A stretch of 64,000 nt of DNA from Novosphingobium nitrogenifigens DSM 19370 (GTDB taxonomy: Bacteria > Pseudomonadota > Alphaproteobacteria > Sphingomonadales > Sphingomonadaceae): the NCBI RefSeq assembly GCF_000192575.1, contig NZ_GL876926.1:470994-534993 (forward strand), read 5' to 3'. This document shows positions 1-9,512 of the stretch, piece after piece. Both the position numbers and the translations under genes were made by a program. The first letter of the stretch is position 1. Every line of letters begins with the position of its first letter. The notes under the pieces are model-generated. The model did not search any database. It saw only the letters and a program-made list of their open reading frames with translations, and was not told where the DNA came from.

Positions 1-678
1 CTCGACGCATTCGGTGCGCACGTTTCGGCGTGGAACCAGATCGTGATCTTCGCTTCGCTCTTCTCGATCATCATCGGGGCACTTGGCGCGATCACGCAGA
101 ACAACATCAAGCGTCTGCTGGCCTATTCGTCGATCAACAACGTCGGCTTCATGCTCATCGGTCTTGCGGCCGGTACGCCGGCCGGTGCTTCGGCGATGCT
201 GGTCTATCTTGCTATCTATGTCGTGACGTCGGTGGCCGGCTTTGCTGCGGTTCTTTTGCTGCGCGACGAAAACGGCGATCCGATCGAAGCGATTTCGGAC
301 ATGGCGGGGCTTTCGCGTACCCGTCCGGGCCTCGCCGCCGCGCTTGCCATCGTGATGTTCAGCCTGGCGGGCATCCCGCCGCTGTTCGGCTTCTGGGGCA
401 AGTTTGTGGTGTTCCAGGCTGCGGTTCAGGCCCATCTGGTGCTGCTCGCCGCAGTTGGTATCGCAGCCTCGGTGATCGGTGCATTCTACTACCTCAAGGT
501 GGTGAAGGTGCTGTATTTCGACGAACCGGCAGACAAGGTTCGTGGCAACGGTGACTTTGCCAATACGGTCCTGCTGGCGCTTGCTTCGATCGCGATCTCG
601 CCGCTTGGCTATCTTGGCACGAAGTGGCTGGGTGGGCTTGCCGGCAACGCTGCGGCTGCGCTGTTCCACGTAGTCTGA
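1..678 (+). CDS. nuoN: NADH-quinone oxidoreductase subunit N (C-terminal part, cut by window start)
   Basis: Proton-pumping antiporter-like membrane subunit of respiratory complex I. The reading frame is open from base 1, giving 225 residues of the C-terminal half; the N-terminal half lies outside the window. The visible part is highly hydrophobic, with several membrane helices. It has the antiporter-type stretch NNIKRLLAYSSINNVGFML early on and FSLAGIPPLFGFWGKF in the middle, both typical of NuoN. The stop lies 4 bases before the next gene, so it appears to head a shared transcript with birA, coaX and rnj, an arrangement common in alphaproteobacteria. NuoL and NuoM share this fold, but the position at the end of the nuo operon just before birA favours NuoN. 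Confidence 0.93.
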   Translation, partial: LDAFGAHVSAWNQIVIFASLFSIIIGALGAITQNNIKRLLAYSSINNVGFMLIGLAAGTPAGASAMLVYLAIYVVTSVAGFAAVLLLRDENGDPIEAISDMAGLSRTRPGLAAALAIVMFSLAGIPPLFGFWGKFVVFQAAVQAHLVLLAAVGIAASVIGAFYYLKVVKVLYFDEPADKVRGNGDFANTVLLALASIAISPLGYLGTKWLGGLAGNAAAALFHVV

Positions 679-682
679 ACCG

Positions 683-1438
683 ATGGAGCCTGATCAGGTT
701 GGACGCGATCCCCTGACTGGTTCCCTTGAGACGGTTTCACAAATCGCTTCGACCAACACCGAGCTTCTCGCACGGGTTGGTCGGGGCGATTTGCCGTTTG
801 AAGGGAACTGGCTGGTTGCGGATCGGCAGTCGGCGGGACGAGGTCGCGCCGGACGGGTTTGGAACGACGGTTTCGGCAACTTCATGGGGTCGACCGTTGC
901 GTGGCTCCGTGCCGGGGATCCACCAGCACCGACTCTTTCCCTGGTTGCGGGCGTCGCGGTCATTCGTGCGCTTCATGATGTCTGCGGATTGTTGTCCGGC
1001 GCCATTCTGAAGTGGCCCAACGATGTTCTTGTGCGGGGCGCGAAACTCGCTGGCATCCTGCTGGAGCGTCAGGGTGACTGCATCGTTGTCGGGATCGGCG
1101 TCAATCTGGTACTGGCGCCAGAGGTCGAGGGCAGGGAGACCGTTTCCCTCGCGAGCCTTGGCCATGCGGTGTCACGCGATTCGTTCGCCTTTGCCCTGAG
1201 CGCACAATGGCGGTCCGCTCTTGAATGCTGGCATCGCGGCGAATGGCCTTCGCTGCGTGAGGATTGGCTCGCTTATGCCCATCGCAAAGGAACGCTGTTG
1301 TCGGTGCGCGATCCGTCCGGCGGAGCGATCATGGGCGGGTTCGCCGGGTTAACCCCTGATGGGGCTGCACTTCTCCACTTGGCGGATGGCCAAAGGCGTG
1401 CGATCCACGCGGGCGATATTGAACTCGTGGGGGAATGA
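683..1438 (+). CDS. birA: Biotin--[acetyl-CoA-carboxylase] ligase
   Basis: Activates biotin with ATP and attaches it to the carrier domain of acetyl-CoA carboxylase and similar enzymes in the cytoplasm. The protein has 251 residues. The biotinyl-AMP loop [10 protein letters not shown] is at about residues 51-60 and the catalytic motif KWPND at 110-114, followed by [10 protein letters not shown]. There is no N-terminal helix-turn-helix domain, so this is the monofunctional class that cannot act as a biotin-operon repressor. The ATG is 4 bases after the nuoN stop, and the stop codon overlaps the start of coaX (ATGA). It is therefore probably translationally coupled to coaX. Confidence 0.93.
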   Translation: MEPDQVGRDPLTGSLETVSQIASTNTELLARVGRGDLPFEGNWLVADRQSAGRGRAGRVWNDGFGNFMGSTVAWLRAGDPPAPTLSLVAGVAVIRALHDVCGLLSGAILKWPNDVLVRGAKLAGILLERQGDCIVVGIGVNLVLAPEVEGRETVSLASLGHAVSRDSFAFALSAQWRSALECWHRGEWPSLREDWLAYAHRKGTLLSVRDPSGGAIMGGFAGLTPDGAALLHLADGQRRAIHAGDIELVGE

Positions 1439-2217
1439 TGCTGCTCGCGGTTGACGTTGGAAACACCAATGTCGTGTTTGCGCTGATCGATGGACGTGAG
1501 ATCCTTGGGCGTTGGCGTATTGCCACCGATCCCCGGCGCACGGCGGATGAATATGCGGTATGGTTGCTGCAACTGTTCCGGTTGCAGGGCTTCGAGGCCG
1601 AAGCGGTCGATCAGGTGATCGTGTCGACGGTCGTTCCTCGCGCACTGCACAACATCCAGGTGTTGTCGAACAAGTATTTTCATCGGGATGCGTTGATCGC
1701 AGGTGAGCCCCCGGTTGCCTGGGGGTTCCGGATTGATGTCGATCAGCCGCGCTCGGTTGGTGCCGATCGCGCCGTAAATGCGATTGCGGCCCATGCCCGG
1801 TTCCCCGGTGACCTGATCGTGGTCGATTTCGGCACTGCGACGACATTCGACGTCATCGATGCGGAGGGGACCTACAAGGGCGGGATCATCGCGCCGGGTA
1901 TCAACCTCTCTCTCGAAGCCCTGGTGAATGCGGCGGCGCGACTGCCGCGTATCGCGATCGAGGCCCCGCGCGGCAATGCGAGCGTCATCGGGCGCAATAC
2001 CGAAGACGCGATGCATATCGGTGTGTTCTGGGGCTATGTCGCGATGATGGAAGGGTTGATCGCACGACTTCGTGCCGAGATCGGACGGCCCGCGAAAGTC
2101 ATCGCGACGGGCGGTCTGGCGGTTCTGTTCCATGAACACACGACCATTTTCGATCACGTCGAGACCGATCTCACTCTTGACGGGCTCGCGCTCCTCGCCG
2201 AACGGGCGAGAGGCTGA
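1435..2217 (+). CDS. coaX: Type III pantothenate kinase
   Basis: Catalyses the first step of coenzyme A synthesis, ATP-dependent phosphorylation of pantothenate, in the cytoplasm. The 260-residue length is normal for CoaX. The phosphate-binding motif DVGNTN is at residues 7-12, GADR at 109-112 and DFGTATT at 131-137, followed by [11 protein letters not shown], all markers of the ASKHA-fold type III enzyme. The start overlaps the birA stop by 4 bases. Two ATG codons in a row (1435 and 1438) are both possible starts. The last CoA step enzyme, coaD, is far away at 37.9 kb. Confidence 0.95.
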   Translation: MMLLAVDVGNTNVVFALIDGREILGRWRIATDPRRTADEYAVWLLQLFRLQGFEAEAVDQVIVSTVVPRALHNIQVLSNKYFHRDALIAGEPPVAWGFRIDVDQPRSVGADRAVNAIAAHARFPGDLIVVDFGTATTFDVIDAEGTYKGGIIAPGINLSLEALVNAAARLPRIAIEAPRGNASVIGRNTEDAMHIGVFWGYVAMMEGLIARLRAEIGRPAKVIATGGLAVLFHEHTTIFDHVETDLTLDGLALLAERARG

Positions 2218-2246
2218 CAAGAACTTTTGACTGATCAGGAATCTAC

Positions 2247-3899
2247 GTGAAGCCAGGTAAGGAATTGCTGTTTTGCGCGCTCGGTGGCTCGGGCGAAATC
2301 GGTATGAACGTCAACCTCTACGGCTGCGAGGGGAAGTGGTTGATGGTCGACCTCGGCATGACCTTTGCCGACCCCTGGTATCCGGGGGTCGAACTTGTCT
2401 TTGCGGATTTGGAGTTCATCGAGGAACGCTCGGACGATCTTCTCGGCATCGTCCTCACGCACGCGCATGAAGACCATATCGGCGCGGTCCCCTATTTCGC
2501 GCAGGAACTCGGCGTTCCGATTTACGCGACGCCTTTCACTGCCCGGCTCGTGCATGAGAAGCTGGTCGAGGCCGGGATCGACCGGGATGTCGAACTCCAC
2601 GTGATCGAAAACAACGGGCGTATCTCGTTGGGAGCGTTCGATATTCGTTACGTTCCGCTCGCGCATTCGATTGCCGAGGGGAATGCGCTGGTGATCGATA
2701 CCCCTTACGGGCGGGTCTTCCATACCGGCGACTGGAAGCTTGACGATGAGCCGCGTGTCGGAACGCCTGCGACCGAAGAGGAACTGACCGCGATCGGGGA
2801 CGAGGGCATCCTCGCGCTCGTTTGCGATTCGACCAACGTTTTCAATCCCAAGGCTTCCGGTTCGGAAGGGGCTGTGCGGGCCGGGCTGCTGGAAACGATC
2901 GATTCCCTCAAAGGGCGTCGGGTCGTCGTCACGACGTTTGCGTCGAACGTTGCCCGATTGCAGACGCTTGCTGAAGTTGCCGAAGCGACCGGGCGCCGCC
3001 TTTGCGTGGCGGGGCGTTCGCTCGACCGCATCATTTCGGTGGCTCAGGCGAGCGGTTATCTGCAGGATTTCCCCGAGACCGTCGGAATGGACGACGCGAT
3101 GGATCTGCCTCGCGGTGAAGTCCTGATCCTGGCGACCGGCGGGCAGGGTGAGGCGCGCGCGGCACTGGCCCGCATTGCCGGAGACCAGCATCCCGTAAAG
3201 CTGGAAGCCGGGGATGCTGTTGTGTTCTCGAGCCGCCAGATTCCCGGCAATGAACTGGCCATTGGGCGTGTCCAGAATGCCCTTGTCGCCAAAGGCGTCC
3301 GCATCGTGACCGATCGGCAGTCGATGATCCACGTGTCCGGACATCCCGGACGTCCCGAACTCATGAAGCTCTATGAGTGGTTGCGGCCGCAGATGCTTGT
3401 CCCTGTCCACGGCGAGATCCGCCACATGGACGAGCAGGCCCGGCTCGGACGTTCCGAAGGGATCGCTCGCACGATCCTGCAAAAGAACGGGGATCTCGTC
3501 CGTCTGGCACCGAACGGTCCGCACAAGATCACCGAAGTTCGCGCCGGACGGCTCGTGCTCGACGGCGATATCATCACGCCCGCCGATGGCGAGGCGATCG
3601 TCGCGCGGCGCAAGCTCGCGCAGCTGGGGTTGGTGACGGTCGCCCTTGCAGTCAATCTTGAGGGCAAGCAGGTCTCGCCGATCGATGTCGCGACGATCGG
3701 CATTCCGCTCGACGAGGACATGGAGGCCTTCATCGCCGAAGCGCAGGTCGATGCGTCCGAGGCGGTGAGGGGGCTGAAAGGCGATCGTCGTCGTGATCGG
3801 CTCGCCGTTGCCGAAGCAGTTCGTCTTGCTGTAAGGCGGTGTGCCTATCGTTGGATCGGCAAGAAACCGGTGGTTCAGGTGATGTTGCGCGCGGCCTGA
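2247..3899 (+). CDS. rnj: Ribonuclease J (metallo-beta-lactamase / beta-CASP)
   Basis: RNase with 5'-3' exonuclease and endonuclease activity in the RNase J family, acting in RNA maturation and turnover. It has 550 residues. The zinc-binding motif HAHEDH is at residues 72-77. A second metal-ligand stretch, FHTGDWKLDD, follows in the lactamase domain. The beta-CASP part carries the motif SGHPGRPE, followed by VPVHGEIRHM. The start is a GTG at 2247, 29 bases after coaX, with AGGAA upstream. Position after coaX is the usual alphaproteobacterial context. An inverted repeat follows directly (see 3913-3945). Confidence 0.94.
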   Translation: MKPGKELLFCALGGSGEIGMNVNLYGCEGKWLMVDLGMTFADPWYPGVELVFADLEFIEERSDDLLGIVLTHAHEDHIGAVPYFAQELGVPIYATPFTARLVHEKLVEAGIDRDVELHVIENNGRISLGAFDIRYVPLAHSIAEGNALVIDTPYGRVFHTGDWKLDDEPRVGTPATEEELTAIGDEGILALVCDSTNVFNPKASGSEGAVRAGLLETIDSLKGRRVVVTTFASNVARLQTLAEVAEATGRRLCVAGRSLDRIISVAQASGYLQDFPETVGMDDAMDLPRGEVLILATGGQGEARAALARIAGDQHPVKLEAGDAVVFSSRQIPGNELAIGRVQNALVAKGVRIVTDRQSMIHVSGHPGRPELMKLYEWLRPQMLVPVHGEIRHMDEQARLGRSEGIARTILQKNGDLVRLAPNGPHKITEVRAGRLVLDGDIITPADGEAIVARRKLAQLGLVTVALAVNLEGKQVSPIDVATIGIPLDEDMEAFIAEAQVDASEAVRGLKGDRRRDRLAVAEAVRLAVRRCAYRWIGKKPVVQVMLRAA

Positions 3900-3912
3900 C
3901 AAGGTCTCGGCG

Positions 3913-3945
3913 CCTCTCCTGATCCCATGCGGAAAACAGGAGAGG
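3913..3945 (+). promoter_or_regulatory. Inverted repeat covering the ribosome binding site of the DUF1467 gene
   Basis: CCTCTCCTG (3913-3921) and CAGGAGAGG (3937-3945) form a perfect 9-bp stem with a 15-base loop. The right arm contains the GGAGAGG ribosome binding site that lies 6 bases before the GTG start at 3952. The hairpin could end the rnj transcript, but no U tract follows. It could instead hide the binding site. Which one applies is not decided by the sequence. Confidence 0.45.
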
Positions 3946-3951
3946 CTGGGC

Positions 3952-4227
3952 GTGCGCTGGACATCGATCCTTGCGATTTTCTCGCTGTTCTGGGTGATGT
4001 CGGCCTTTCTGGTTATGCCTTTTGGCGTGCGTACCCATGATGAACTGGGTCTCGAGCGAGTGCCGGGGCAAGTTCTGAGTGCTCCAGGCAATTTTTCGCC
4101 CCGGCGGATTGCCCGGCGGGCGACCGTTCTCGCACTGGTCCTTTTCGCGCTCTATTACGCCAATTACGTCGAGCGCTGGATCACGATCGATGATATTGAT
4201 ATTTCACGCTGGATCGGCCTTGCCTGA
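3952..4227 (+). CDS. DUF1467 family small membrane protein
   Basis: 91 residues. Two predicted membrane helices: about residues 4-25 (starting WTSILAIFSLFWVMSAFLVM) and about 56-77 (VLALVLFALYYANYV). The motif MPFGVRTHDELG between them is the typical DUF1467 signature. The function of the family is unknown. It is short, conserved in alphaproteobacteria and commonly found beside rnj. The start is GTG with a strong GGAGAGG site six bases upstream, which supports it despite the rare start codon. An inner-membrane location is likely. Confidence 0.8.
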   Translation: MRWTSILAIFSLFWVMSAFLVMPFGVRTHDELGLERVPGQVLSAPGNFSPRRIARRATVLALVLFALYYANYVERWITIDDIDISRWIGLA

Positions 4228-4250
4228 ATAGCCTGAGGGCTGGCCGGATC

Positions 4251-5801
4251 GTGGGGAATACAGGGTCGGGACAAGTGGTCGTGCCATCGCTGACGGACAG
4301 GTTGCGCGCGTGGCTTGGCCATGGCGAGCGGGCGGGACGGCCCGGAGATGCGACGGCCCTCATGGCGATCGTCGGGTTGGCACTGGTCGCTCGTCTGGTT
4401 GTTGGCGCCTTGCCGATCGTCCATCACGAGGACGAGGTCTGGCAATATCTCGAACCCGCCTATGGCGAACTGACCGGCTTGTGGATCAGGACCTGGGACA
4501 TACGCGCGGGTATTCGGAGCTGGCTGATGCCGGTTCTGTTGATGCCGCCGGTCGCGCTGGGACGGGCACTGGCGCCGGGAAGCGGGCTTCATGTCCTGCT
4601 GGCGCGCGAAATGCTGGCGCTGGCCTCGCTGGGCGTTGTCTGGGCCTTTTATCGCCTGGGGCTGCGCGTCGGGCGGGGTCACGGGTTCGTTGCGGCTTTT
4701 GTGGCGGCGACCTGGGTCGAGATCGTCTATTTCGCGCCGCGAACGTCGAGCGACGGCCTTGCGCTGACCTTGTTGTTGCCTGCCTTCGTTCTCGTTTCCG
4801 AACCATCGGATCTGCGCAAGCGCGATGTGCTGGCGGGGTTTTTCTGTGGCGTCGCGGTCATGCTGCGCCTGCAACTCGCTCCGGCGGTCGCTTTTGCGGT
4901 GCTGGGAATGGTGGGGTGGCAGCCCCGTCGCTATCCGGCCTTGGTGGGCGGCGTTCTGACGGGTTTCGCGCTCGATGCTGCGGCCAATGCCGTGATGGGG
5001 GAGCCTCCGTTCCTGTGGATCTGGCGGAATTTCGCGGTCAATCTCGTACAGGGCAAGAGCGAGATGTTCGGCGTGGCGCCGCCGTGGTGGTATTTCGAGC
5101 GCCTGTTCGAGGGCTGGCACGTCGGGGCGGTGCTGCTGGTCCCTGCCATCGTGTTCGGGGCGCGGCGCTATCCGGTCCTGCTGGGTGCGGCTCTGGTCGA
5201 GATCGCGACGATGGCGCTTATTCCGCACAAGGAATTCCGCTTCATCACTCTCGGGCTGTGCCTGCTGATCCTGCTGGCTGCGATCGGCTCGGTCGACTTG
5301 CTCGACCTTGCGGTACGGCGTTTCGGCTCGCCGGGGCGTCCGGTCGTTGCGCTCTGTACCTTGTGGTTGGCGCTGTCGGTGCTGGTCGGGACGAGCCCCA
5401 CTTTCCTTGAATACTGGGTGCTGGGGGCTACCGAAGCGCAGGCGCTGCGCCAGGCCGGGCAGGTTCCTGCGGTATGCGGGATCGGGATCTATCGCCATCC
5501 CGATGTGCCTTTGCCTGCCTATACGTTCATTGATCGGCCGGTTCCGGTCCTGATGATCGATGAATGGTTGGCGGTGCGTACGGACCATCCGCCCATGTTG
5601 AAAAGCGCTTACAACGTTGCGATTGCCCCGGGGGTGGTTGCTGATGACCTTCGACGCGGTGGTTATCGCGAGTTGTCGTGCGGTGGATCGCTTCATCCGG
5701 CCGATCCGCGCCACTATTGCGTTTATGTGAGGCAGGGCGGATGCGCACGCGCACCCGCCTATTTCGATTACAATGCGGGTCTTGCCCGGATCGACAGGTA
5801 A
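4251..5801 (+). CDS. GT22-like (Alg9/PIG-B type) membrane mannosyltransferase
   Basis: Probable polyprenyl-phosphate-mannose dependent glycosyltransferase of the GT-C fold, acting on the periplasmic side of the inner membrane. 516 residues with about ten hydrophobic segments. The stretch HHEDEVWQYLEPAYG (residues 58-72) matches the acidic first-loop motif (HPDE-type) of GT22. It is followed by TWDIRAGIRSW, as in Alg9/PIG-B proteins. HKEFRF in the second half resembles the conserved HKExRF motif of that family. The start is GTG at 4251; a GTG at 4275 is an alternative. The stop abuts the stop of convergent phoB with no base between. Substrate unknown. Confidence 0.7.
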   Translation: MGNTGSGQVVVPSLTDRLRAWLGHGERAGRPGDATALMAIVGLALVARLVVGALPIVHHEDEVWQYLEPAYGELTGLWIRTWDIRAGIRSWLMPVLLMPPVALGRALAPGSGLHVLLAREMLALASLGVVWAFYRLGLRVGRGHGFVAAFVAATWVEIVYFAPRTSSDGLALTLLLPAFVLVSEPSDLRKRDVLAGFFCGVAVMLRLQLAPAVAFAVLGMVGWQPRRYPALVGGVLTGFALDAAANAVMGEPPFLWIWRNFAVNLVQGKSEMFGVAPPWWYFERLFEGWHVGAVLLVPAIVFGARRYPVLLGAALVEIATMALIPHKEFRFITLGLCLLILLAAIGSVDLLDLAVRRFGSPGRPVVALCTLWLALSVLVGTSPTFLEYWVLGATEAQALRQAGQVPAVCGIGIYRHPDVPLPAYTFIDRPVPVLMIDEWLAVRTDHPPMLKSAYNVAIAPGVVADDLRRGGYRELSCGGSLHPADPRHYCVYVRQGGCARAPAYFDYNAGLARIDR

Positions 5802-6491
5802 TCAGACCCCTTCGAGGGCGTAACCCGCCGAGCGGACTGTCCGGACCGGATCGGGCGCGCCGGGAATGGCGATCGCCTGACGCAAGCGCCGGATATGGAC
5901 GTCGACGGTGCGCAATTCGATGTCGCTGCCGCTGCCCCAGACGGCATCGAGCAACTGGCCGCGGGAAAAGACTCGGCCGGGGTGTTCCATGAAGTGGCGC
6001 AGCAGGCGGAATTCGGTCGGACCGATCTTGATCGACTGCGCCTTGCGCGTGACGCGGTGCGCGGTGGGGTCGAGCGAGAGATCCCCGACCGTGATCGTTT
6101 CACCGGCAAGAGCGGGGCGAACGCGGCGCAGCACTGCACCGACACGGGCGATCAGTTCGCGCGGAGAGAACGGCTTGGTGACGTAGTCGTCGGCTCCGGT
6201 CTCGAGCCCACGAACGCGATCGTCCTCGTCACTGCGTGCAGTCAGCATGATGATCGGGACGTGGGCGGTCGCCTTTTGGCGACGCAGGCGGCGGCAGACC
6301 TCGATGCCGCTGGTGCCGCCGATCATCCAGTCGAGCAGGACGAGATCGGGCGTGTCCTCTGCGGCCAGAAGCAGGGCTTCGTCACCGTCCGCGGTCGTCC
6401 GGACATCATAGCCTTCGCCGCGAAAGCGATATTCGACCAGCTCGGCCAGTGCGGTGTCATCCTCGACCAGCAACAACTTTGGCGCGGACAT
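5802..6491 (-). CDS. phoB: Phosphate regulon response regulator PhoB
   Basis: OmpR/PhoB-family transcription factor activated by phosphorylation when phosphate is scarce. 229 residues, the standard PhoB length. Receiver domain: acidic pair EDD at 10-12, phospho-acceptor D54 in LLDWM, and KPFSPRE after the conserved lysine. The C-terminal winged helix contains GPTEFRLLRHFMEHPGRVFS and RTVDVHIRRLR. The start at 6491 was chosen because it begins MSAPKLLLVEDD and has a GGGGG run just upstream. A longer open frame begins at 6569 but adds residues that are not PhoB-like. A candidate PHO box lies upstream, suggesting autoregulation. Confidence 0.95.
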   Translation of the reverse strand: MSAPKLLLVEDDTALAELVEYRFRGEGYDVRTTADGDEALLLAAEDTPDLVLLDWMIGGTSGIEVCRRLRRQKATAHVPIIMLTARSDEDDRVRGLETGADDYVTKPFSPRELIARVGAVLRRVRPALAGETITVGDLSLDPTAHRVTRKAQSIKIGPTEFRLLRHFMEHPGRVFSRGQLLDAVWGSGSDIELRTVDVHIRRLRQAIAIPGAPDPVRTVRSAGYALEGV

Positions 6492-6530
6492 CTGCAACCC
6501 CCTGTTTTGGTCCGACCACGGTGCAATCAT

Positions 6531-6546
6531 TGACACTTGCATGACC
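6531..6546 (-). promoter_or_regulatory. Candidate PHO box upstream of phoB
   Basis: On the minus strand, GGTCA (6546-6542), six bases, then TGTCA (6535-6531). This is the 11-base direct repeat of the PHO box (TGTCA-N6-TGTCA) with one mismatch. It ends 39 bases before the phoB start, a position consistent with activation by PhoB itself. Confidence 0.6.
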
Positions 6547-6660
6547 GGCGATCTGCGCAGACACGACAAATGTTACAGCGTGGTGACGAACTCCCTCCGG
6601 CCTTTCGGTTGGACGTTACGCCGGAATTCCAATCTCGAACGAAACCCGGCGCAGGTCGTG

Positions 6661-7347
6661 TCAGGCGGGTGGCGGAACGTCCTCGCGCTCGGGCAGATAA
6701 GTGCCCGTTGCCGCGTAATGGACCATTTCGGCAATGTTGGTGGCGTGATCGCCGATGCGCTCGATATTGCGGGCGACGAACATCAATTGCGCCACGCTGC
6801 TGATCGTTGCCGGGTTTTCGACCATGTAGGAGACGTAGTTGCGGAAGATGCTGTCATAGAACGCATCGACCTTGACGTCGCGGCGGACGATTTCGGCGGC
6901 GGCAACCGGATCGCGTGCGGCATAGGCGGTCAGGACGTCATGGACCATGTCGCCAGCCATTTCGTTCATGATCGGCAGAAGAGTGAGCGGTTCGAACCGC
7001 TTGCGCCCTTCGATGTGACCGACCCGCTTGGCGATGTTCTTGGCATAATCGCCGATCCGCTCGATCACGCCCGCGATCTTGAGCGCGGCAATCACTTCAC
7101 GCAAGTCGTCGGCCATCGGCGCGCGCAGGGCAAGCACTCTGACCGACAAGCGGTCCACTTCGCTTTCGAGAGCGTCGATCCGGCGGTCGCGGGCGATGAC
7201 GCCGGCGGCCATTTCCTCGTTGCCGCTGACGAGCGCGTCCATCGCTTCGGCAATGGACAGTTCGGCAAGGCCGCCCATTTCCGCCACCAGGCCACGCAGG
7301 CGGGTGATGTCGTCGTCGAAAGCCTTGACGGTATGTTCAGCCACCAT
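6661..7347 (-). CDS. phoU: Phosphate signalling protein PhoU
   Basis: Links the Pst transporter to PhoR and keeps the phosphate response off when phosphate is plentiful. 228 residues, all-helical with two PhoU repeats. Metal-binding-like motifs appear as IERIGDYAKNIAKR in the first half and NIERIGDHATNIAEM in the second, both characteristic. The start at 7347 (MVAEHTVKAFDDD) was preferred over an upstream ATG, since the family begins like this and the longer form would run into pstB. It lies 7 bases after pstB and 169 bases before phoB. Confidence 0.95.
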   Translation of the reverse strand: MVAEHTVKAFDDDITRLRGLVAEMGGLAELSIAEAMDALVSGNEEMAAGVIARDRRIDALESEVDRLSVRVLALRAPMADDLREVIAALKIAGVIERIGDYAKNIAKRVGHIEGRKRFEPLTLLPIMNEMAGDMVHDVLTAYAARDPVAAAEIVRRDVKVDAFYDSIFRNYVSYMVENPATISSVAQLMFVARNIERIGDHATNIAEMVHYAATGTYLPEREDVPPPA

Positions 7348-7354
7348 GGGGTCC

Positions 7355-8191
7355 TTATCCGTATCGACCGGTGATATAGTCCTTGGTGCGTTCTTCACGA
7401 GGGTTTGTGAAGATGTCAGACGTCGTTCCATATTCGACGATCCGCCCAAGGTGGAAGAATGCTGTGCGTTGCGACACGCGCGCGGCCTGCTGCATCGAAT
7501 GGGTGACGATCACGATGGCGTAGCGCCCGCGCAATTCGTCGATCAGTTCCTCGATTCGCGCAGTGGCGATAGGGTCGAGTGCCGAACAGGGTTCGTCCAT
7601 CAGGATCACTTCGGGATCAATGGCGATAGCCCGCGCGATGCACAGGCGCTGCTGTTGACCACCCGAAAGGGCCGTGCCGCTGTCGGAGAGGCGATCCTTG
7701 ACTTCGTCCCAGAGCCCGGCTCGCTGCAGCGAGCTTTCGACGATGCCGTCGAGTTCGCTGCGGCTGTTGGTCATGCCGTGGATGCGCGGGCCATAGGCGA
7801 TGTTTTCATAGATCGACTTGGGGAAGGGGTTCGGCTTCTGGAACACCATGCCCACACGTGCGCGCAGTTCGACGATATCCATGCCCGAGCGATAGATGTC
7901 TTCGCCGTCGAGCAGGATCTGCCCTTCGACGCGGGCGCCGGGGATCGTGTCGTTCATGCGGTTGATCGAACGCAGGAACGTCGATTTGCCGCAACCCGAC
8001 GGGCCGATGAAGGCGGTCACATAGCTTTTGGGAATGTCGATCGAGACATCCTCGATCGCGCGTTTCTCGCCATAATAGACCGAGACGTTGCGGGCCGCGA
8101 TCTTGGGGCCTTCGACCGGTTCGGGAAAGGCGGAAACCGTTCCGAACGTGCTGTCGATGGCGTCGGGCTGGGCAGGGACGGATGCGCTCAT
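7355..8191 (-). CDS. pstB: Phosphate ABC transporter ATP-binding protein PstB
   Basis: ATPase of the high-affinity phosphate importer. 278 residues. Walker [10 protein letters not shown] at 63-71, signature [16 protein letters not shown], Walker [14 protein letters not shown], and the switch histidine in [10 protein letters not shown]. About 30 extra N-terminal residues precede the ABC domain, which begins at [12 protein letters not shown]. The start at 8191 lies one base after the pstA stop. The upstream in-frame ATG at 8233 would lie inside pstA. It is one of the best conserved genes of the Pho operon. Confidence 0.97.
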   Translation of the reverse strand: MSASVPAQPDAIDSTFGTVSAFPEPVEGPKIAARNVSVYYGEKRAIEDVSIDIPKSYVTAFIGPSGCGKSTFLRSINRMNDTIPGARVEGQILLDGEDIYRSGMDIVELRARVGMVFQKPNPFPKSIYENIAYGPRIHGMTNSRSELDGIVESSLQRAGLWDEVKDRLSDSGTALSGGQQQRLCIARAIAIDPEVILMDEPCSALDPIATARIEELIDELRGRYAIVIVTHSMQQAARVSQRTAFFHLGRIVEYGTTSDIFTNPREERTKDYITGRYG

Positions 8192-8192
8192 G

Positions 8193-9512
8193 TTACCACC
8201 GTTTCTCGAAGCGGTTGCGCAAGTAGATGGCAAGACCGTTCATGACGAGCAGGAAGACCAGCAGGACGATGATCGCCGCGCTGGTGCGTTCGATAAAGCC
8301 GCGGTCGATTTCGTCCGACCACAGGAAAATCTGGACCGGAAGGACCGTCGCGGGCGAAGTCAGCGTGGCCGGGGGCGAGGCAACGAAAGCGCGCATCCCG
8401 ATCATCAGCAGTGGAGCGGTTTCGCCGAGCGCGCGCGCCATGCCGATGATCGTGCCGGTAAGAATGCCGGGCAGCGCCATGGGCAGGACATGGTGAAAGA
8501 CGACCTGCAACGGGCTGGCACCGACGGCGAGGGCTGCGTCGCGGAGCGAGGGGGGCACGGCCTTGATCGCGTTACGCCCGGAAATGACGATCACCGGCAT
8601 CGTCATCAGAGCAAGCGTCATGCCGCCCACCAGCGGGGCGGAGCGATCGTTGGGAAAGATCACGAGAAAGACGGCAAGGCCAAGCAGGCCGAAAATGATC
8701 GAGGGCACCGCGGCAAGATTGTTGATCGAGATTTCGATGAGATCGGTCCAGCGGTTCCGGGGCGCATATTCCTCGAGATAGAGAGCCGCGAGCACGCCGA
8801 CGGGAAAGGCGAGAGCGAGCGTGACCAGCATGGTCATGATCGAACCCTTGAGCGCGCCCCAGATGCCGACCATCTGCGGGCTGGTGGCGTCGGAGCGGGC
8901 GAGGAAACCCCAGTCGAAGCTGTGGACGAGAACGCCCGAAGCCATGAGCTTGCGCGCGCGGGCCTGAAGCTCGGGAGCACCGCTGCCGCGTGCCGCATTG
9001 GCCAGTTCATCGCTTGCGGGAACAGTGAGAGGAATGCTGCGCGCGGCAAGAAGGTCGGGATGGGCGACCAGTTCCGCGCCCGCGTCGCGCCAGCCGGTAT
9101 CGGCGATGAGAGCGGAGCCTCCGTCACCCAACTGCCGTTCGGCTGCCGCATCGATCAGCGCGGGAAGGCCGCCGACTTCAAGAGCGTCGAGAGGCTGGGG
9201 CTGGGCCAGCCGCGACGGATCGACCAGCAATTCGCCTTTGACCGGGAGATCGAGGCGGATCTCGTACCGTTCGAACCCGGCGAGGCCGTTGAGCGACATC
9301 GAGGCGAGCAACAGGACGAGAATTAGCGCGGAAAAGCCGACGGCGGCAAATCCCGCCCAGCGGAACAGCCGATCGTCGAGATGGCGGCGCGCCAGACCCG
9401 CGCGCATCCGTTCGTGACGGCGCGCACGAACGGCGGCGGCTTGTGCTGCGGCCTCGCTGTCGAAGCGGGCGCGGGACGAGGCGGTGGATTGGGGCAACGG
9501 GGCCTCACTCAT
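8193..9512 (-). CDS. pstA: Phosphate ABC transporter permease PstA
   Basis: Inner-membrane permease of the phosphate importer. At 439 residues it is much longer than the E. coli protein. The extra length is a DUF3333-like N-terminal part with one membrane helix at about 52-75 and a long periplasmic loop, as is usual in alphaproteobacteria. The transporter core starts near [16 protein letters not shown]. It contains the EAA-type coupling loop [25 protein letters not shown] (shown here only as a landmark of the family). The start overlaps the pstC end by 8 bases. Confidence 0.94.
   Translation of the reverse strand: MSEAPLPQSTASSRARFDSEAAAQAAAVRARRHERMRAGLARRHLDDRLFRWAGFAAVGFSALILVLLLASMSLNGLAGFERYEIRLDLPVKGELLVDPSRLAQPQPLDALEVGGLPALIDAAAERQLGDGGSALIADTGWRDAGAELVAHPDLLAARSIPLTVPASDELANAARGSGAPELQARARKLMASGVLVHSFDWGFLARSDATSPQMVGIWGALKGSIMTMLVTLALAFPVGVLAALYLEEYAPRNRWTDLIEISINNLAAVPSIIFGLLGLAVFLVIFPNDRSAPLVGGMTLALMTMPVIVISGRNAIKAVPPSLRDAALAVGASPLQVVFHHVLPMALPGILTGTIIGMARALGETAPLLMIGMRAFVASPPATLTSPATVLPVQIFLWSDEIDRGFIERTSAAIIVLLVFLLVMNGLAIYLRNRFEKRW

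Noticed and set aside
2235..4091. Long open frame on the minus strand opposite rnj
   Set aside because: It is the antisense shadow of a GC-rich gene with clear RNase J motifs on the plus strand. It has no family likeness.
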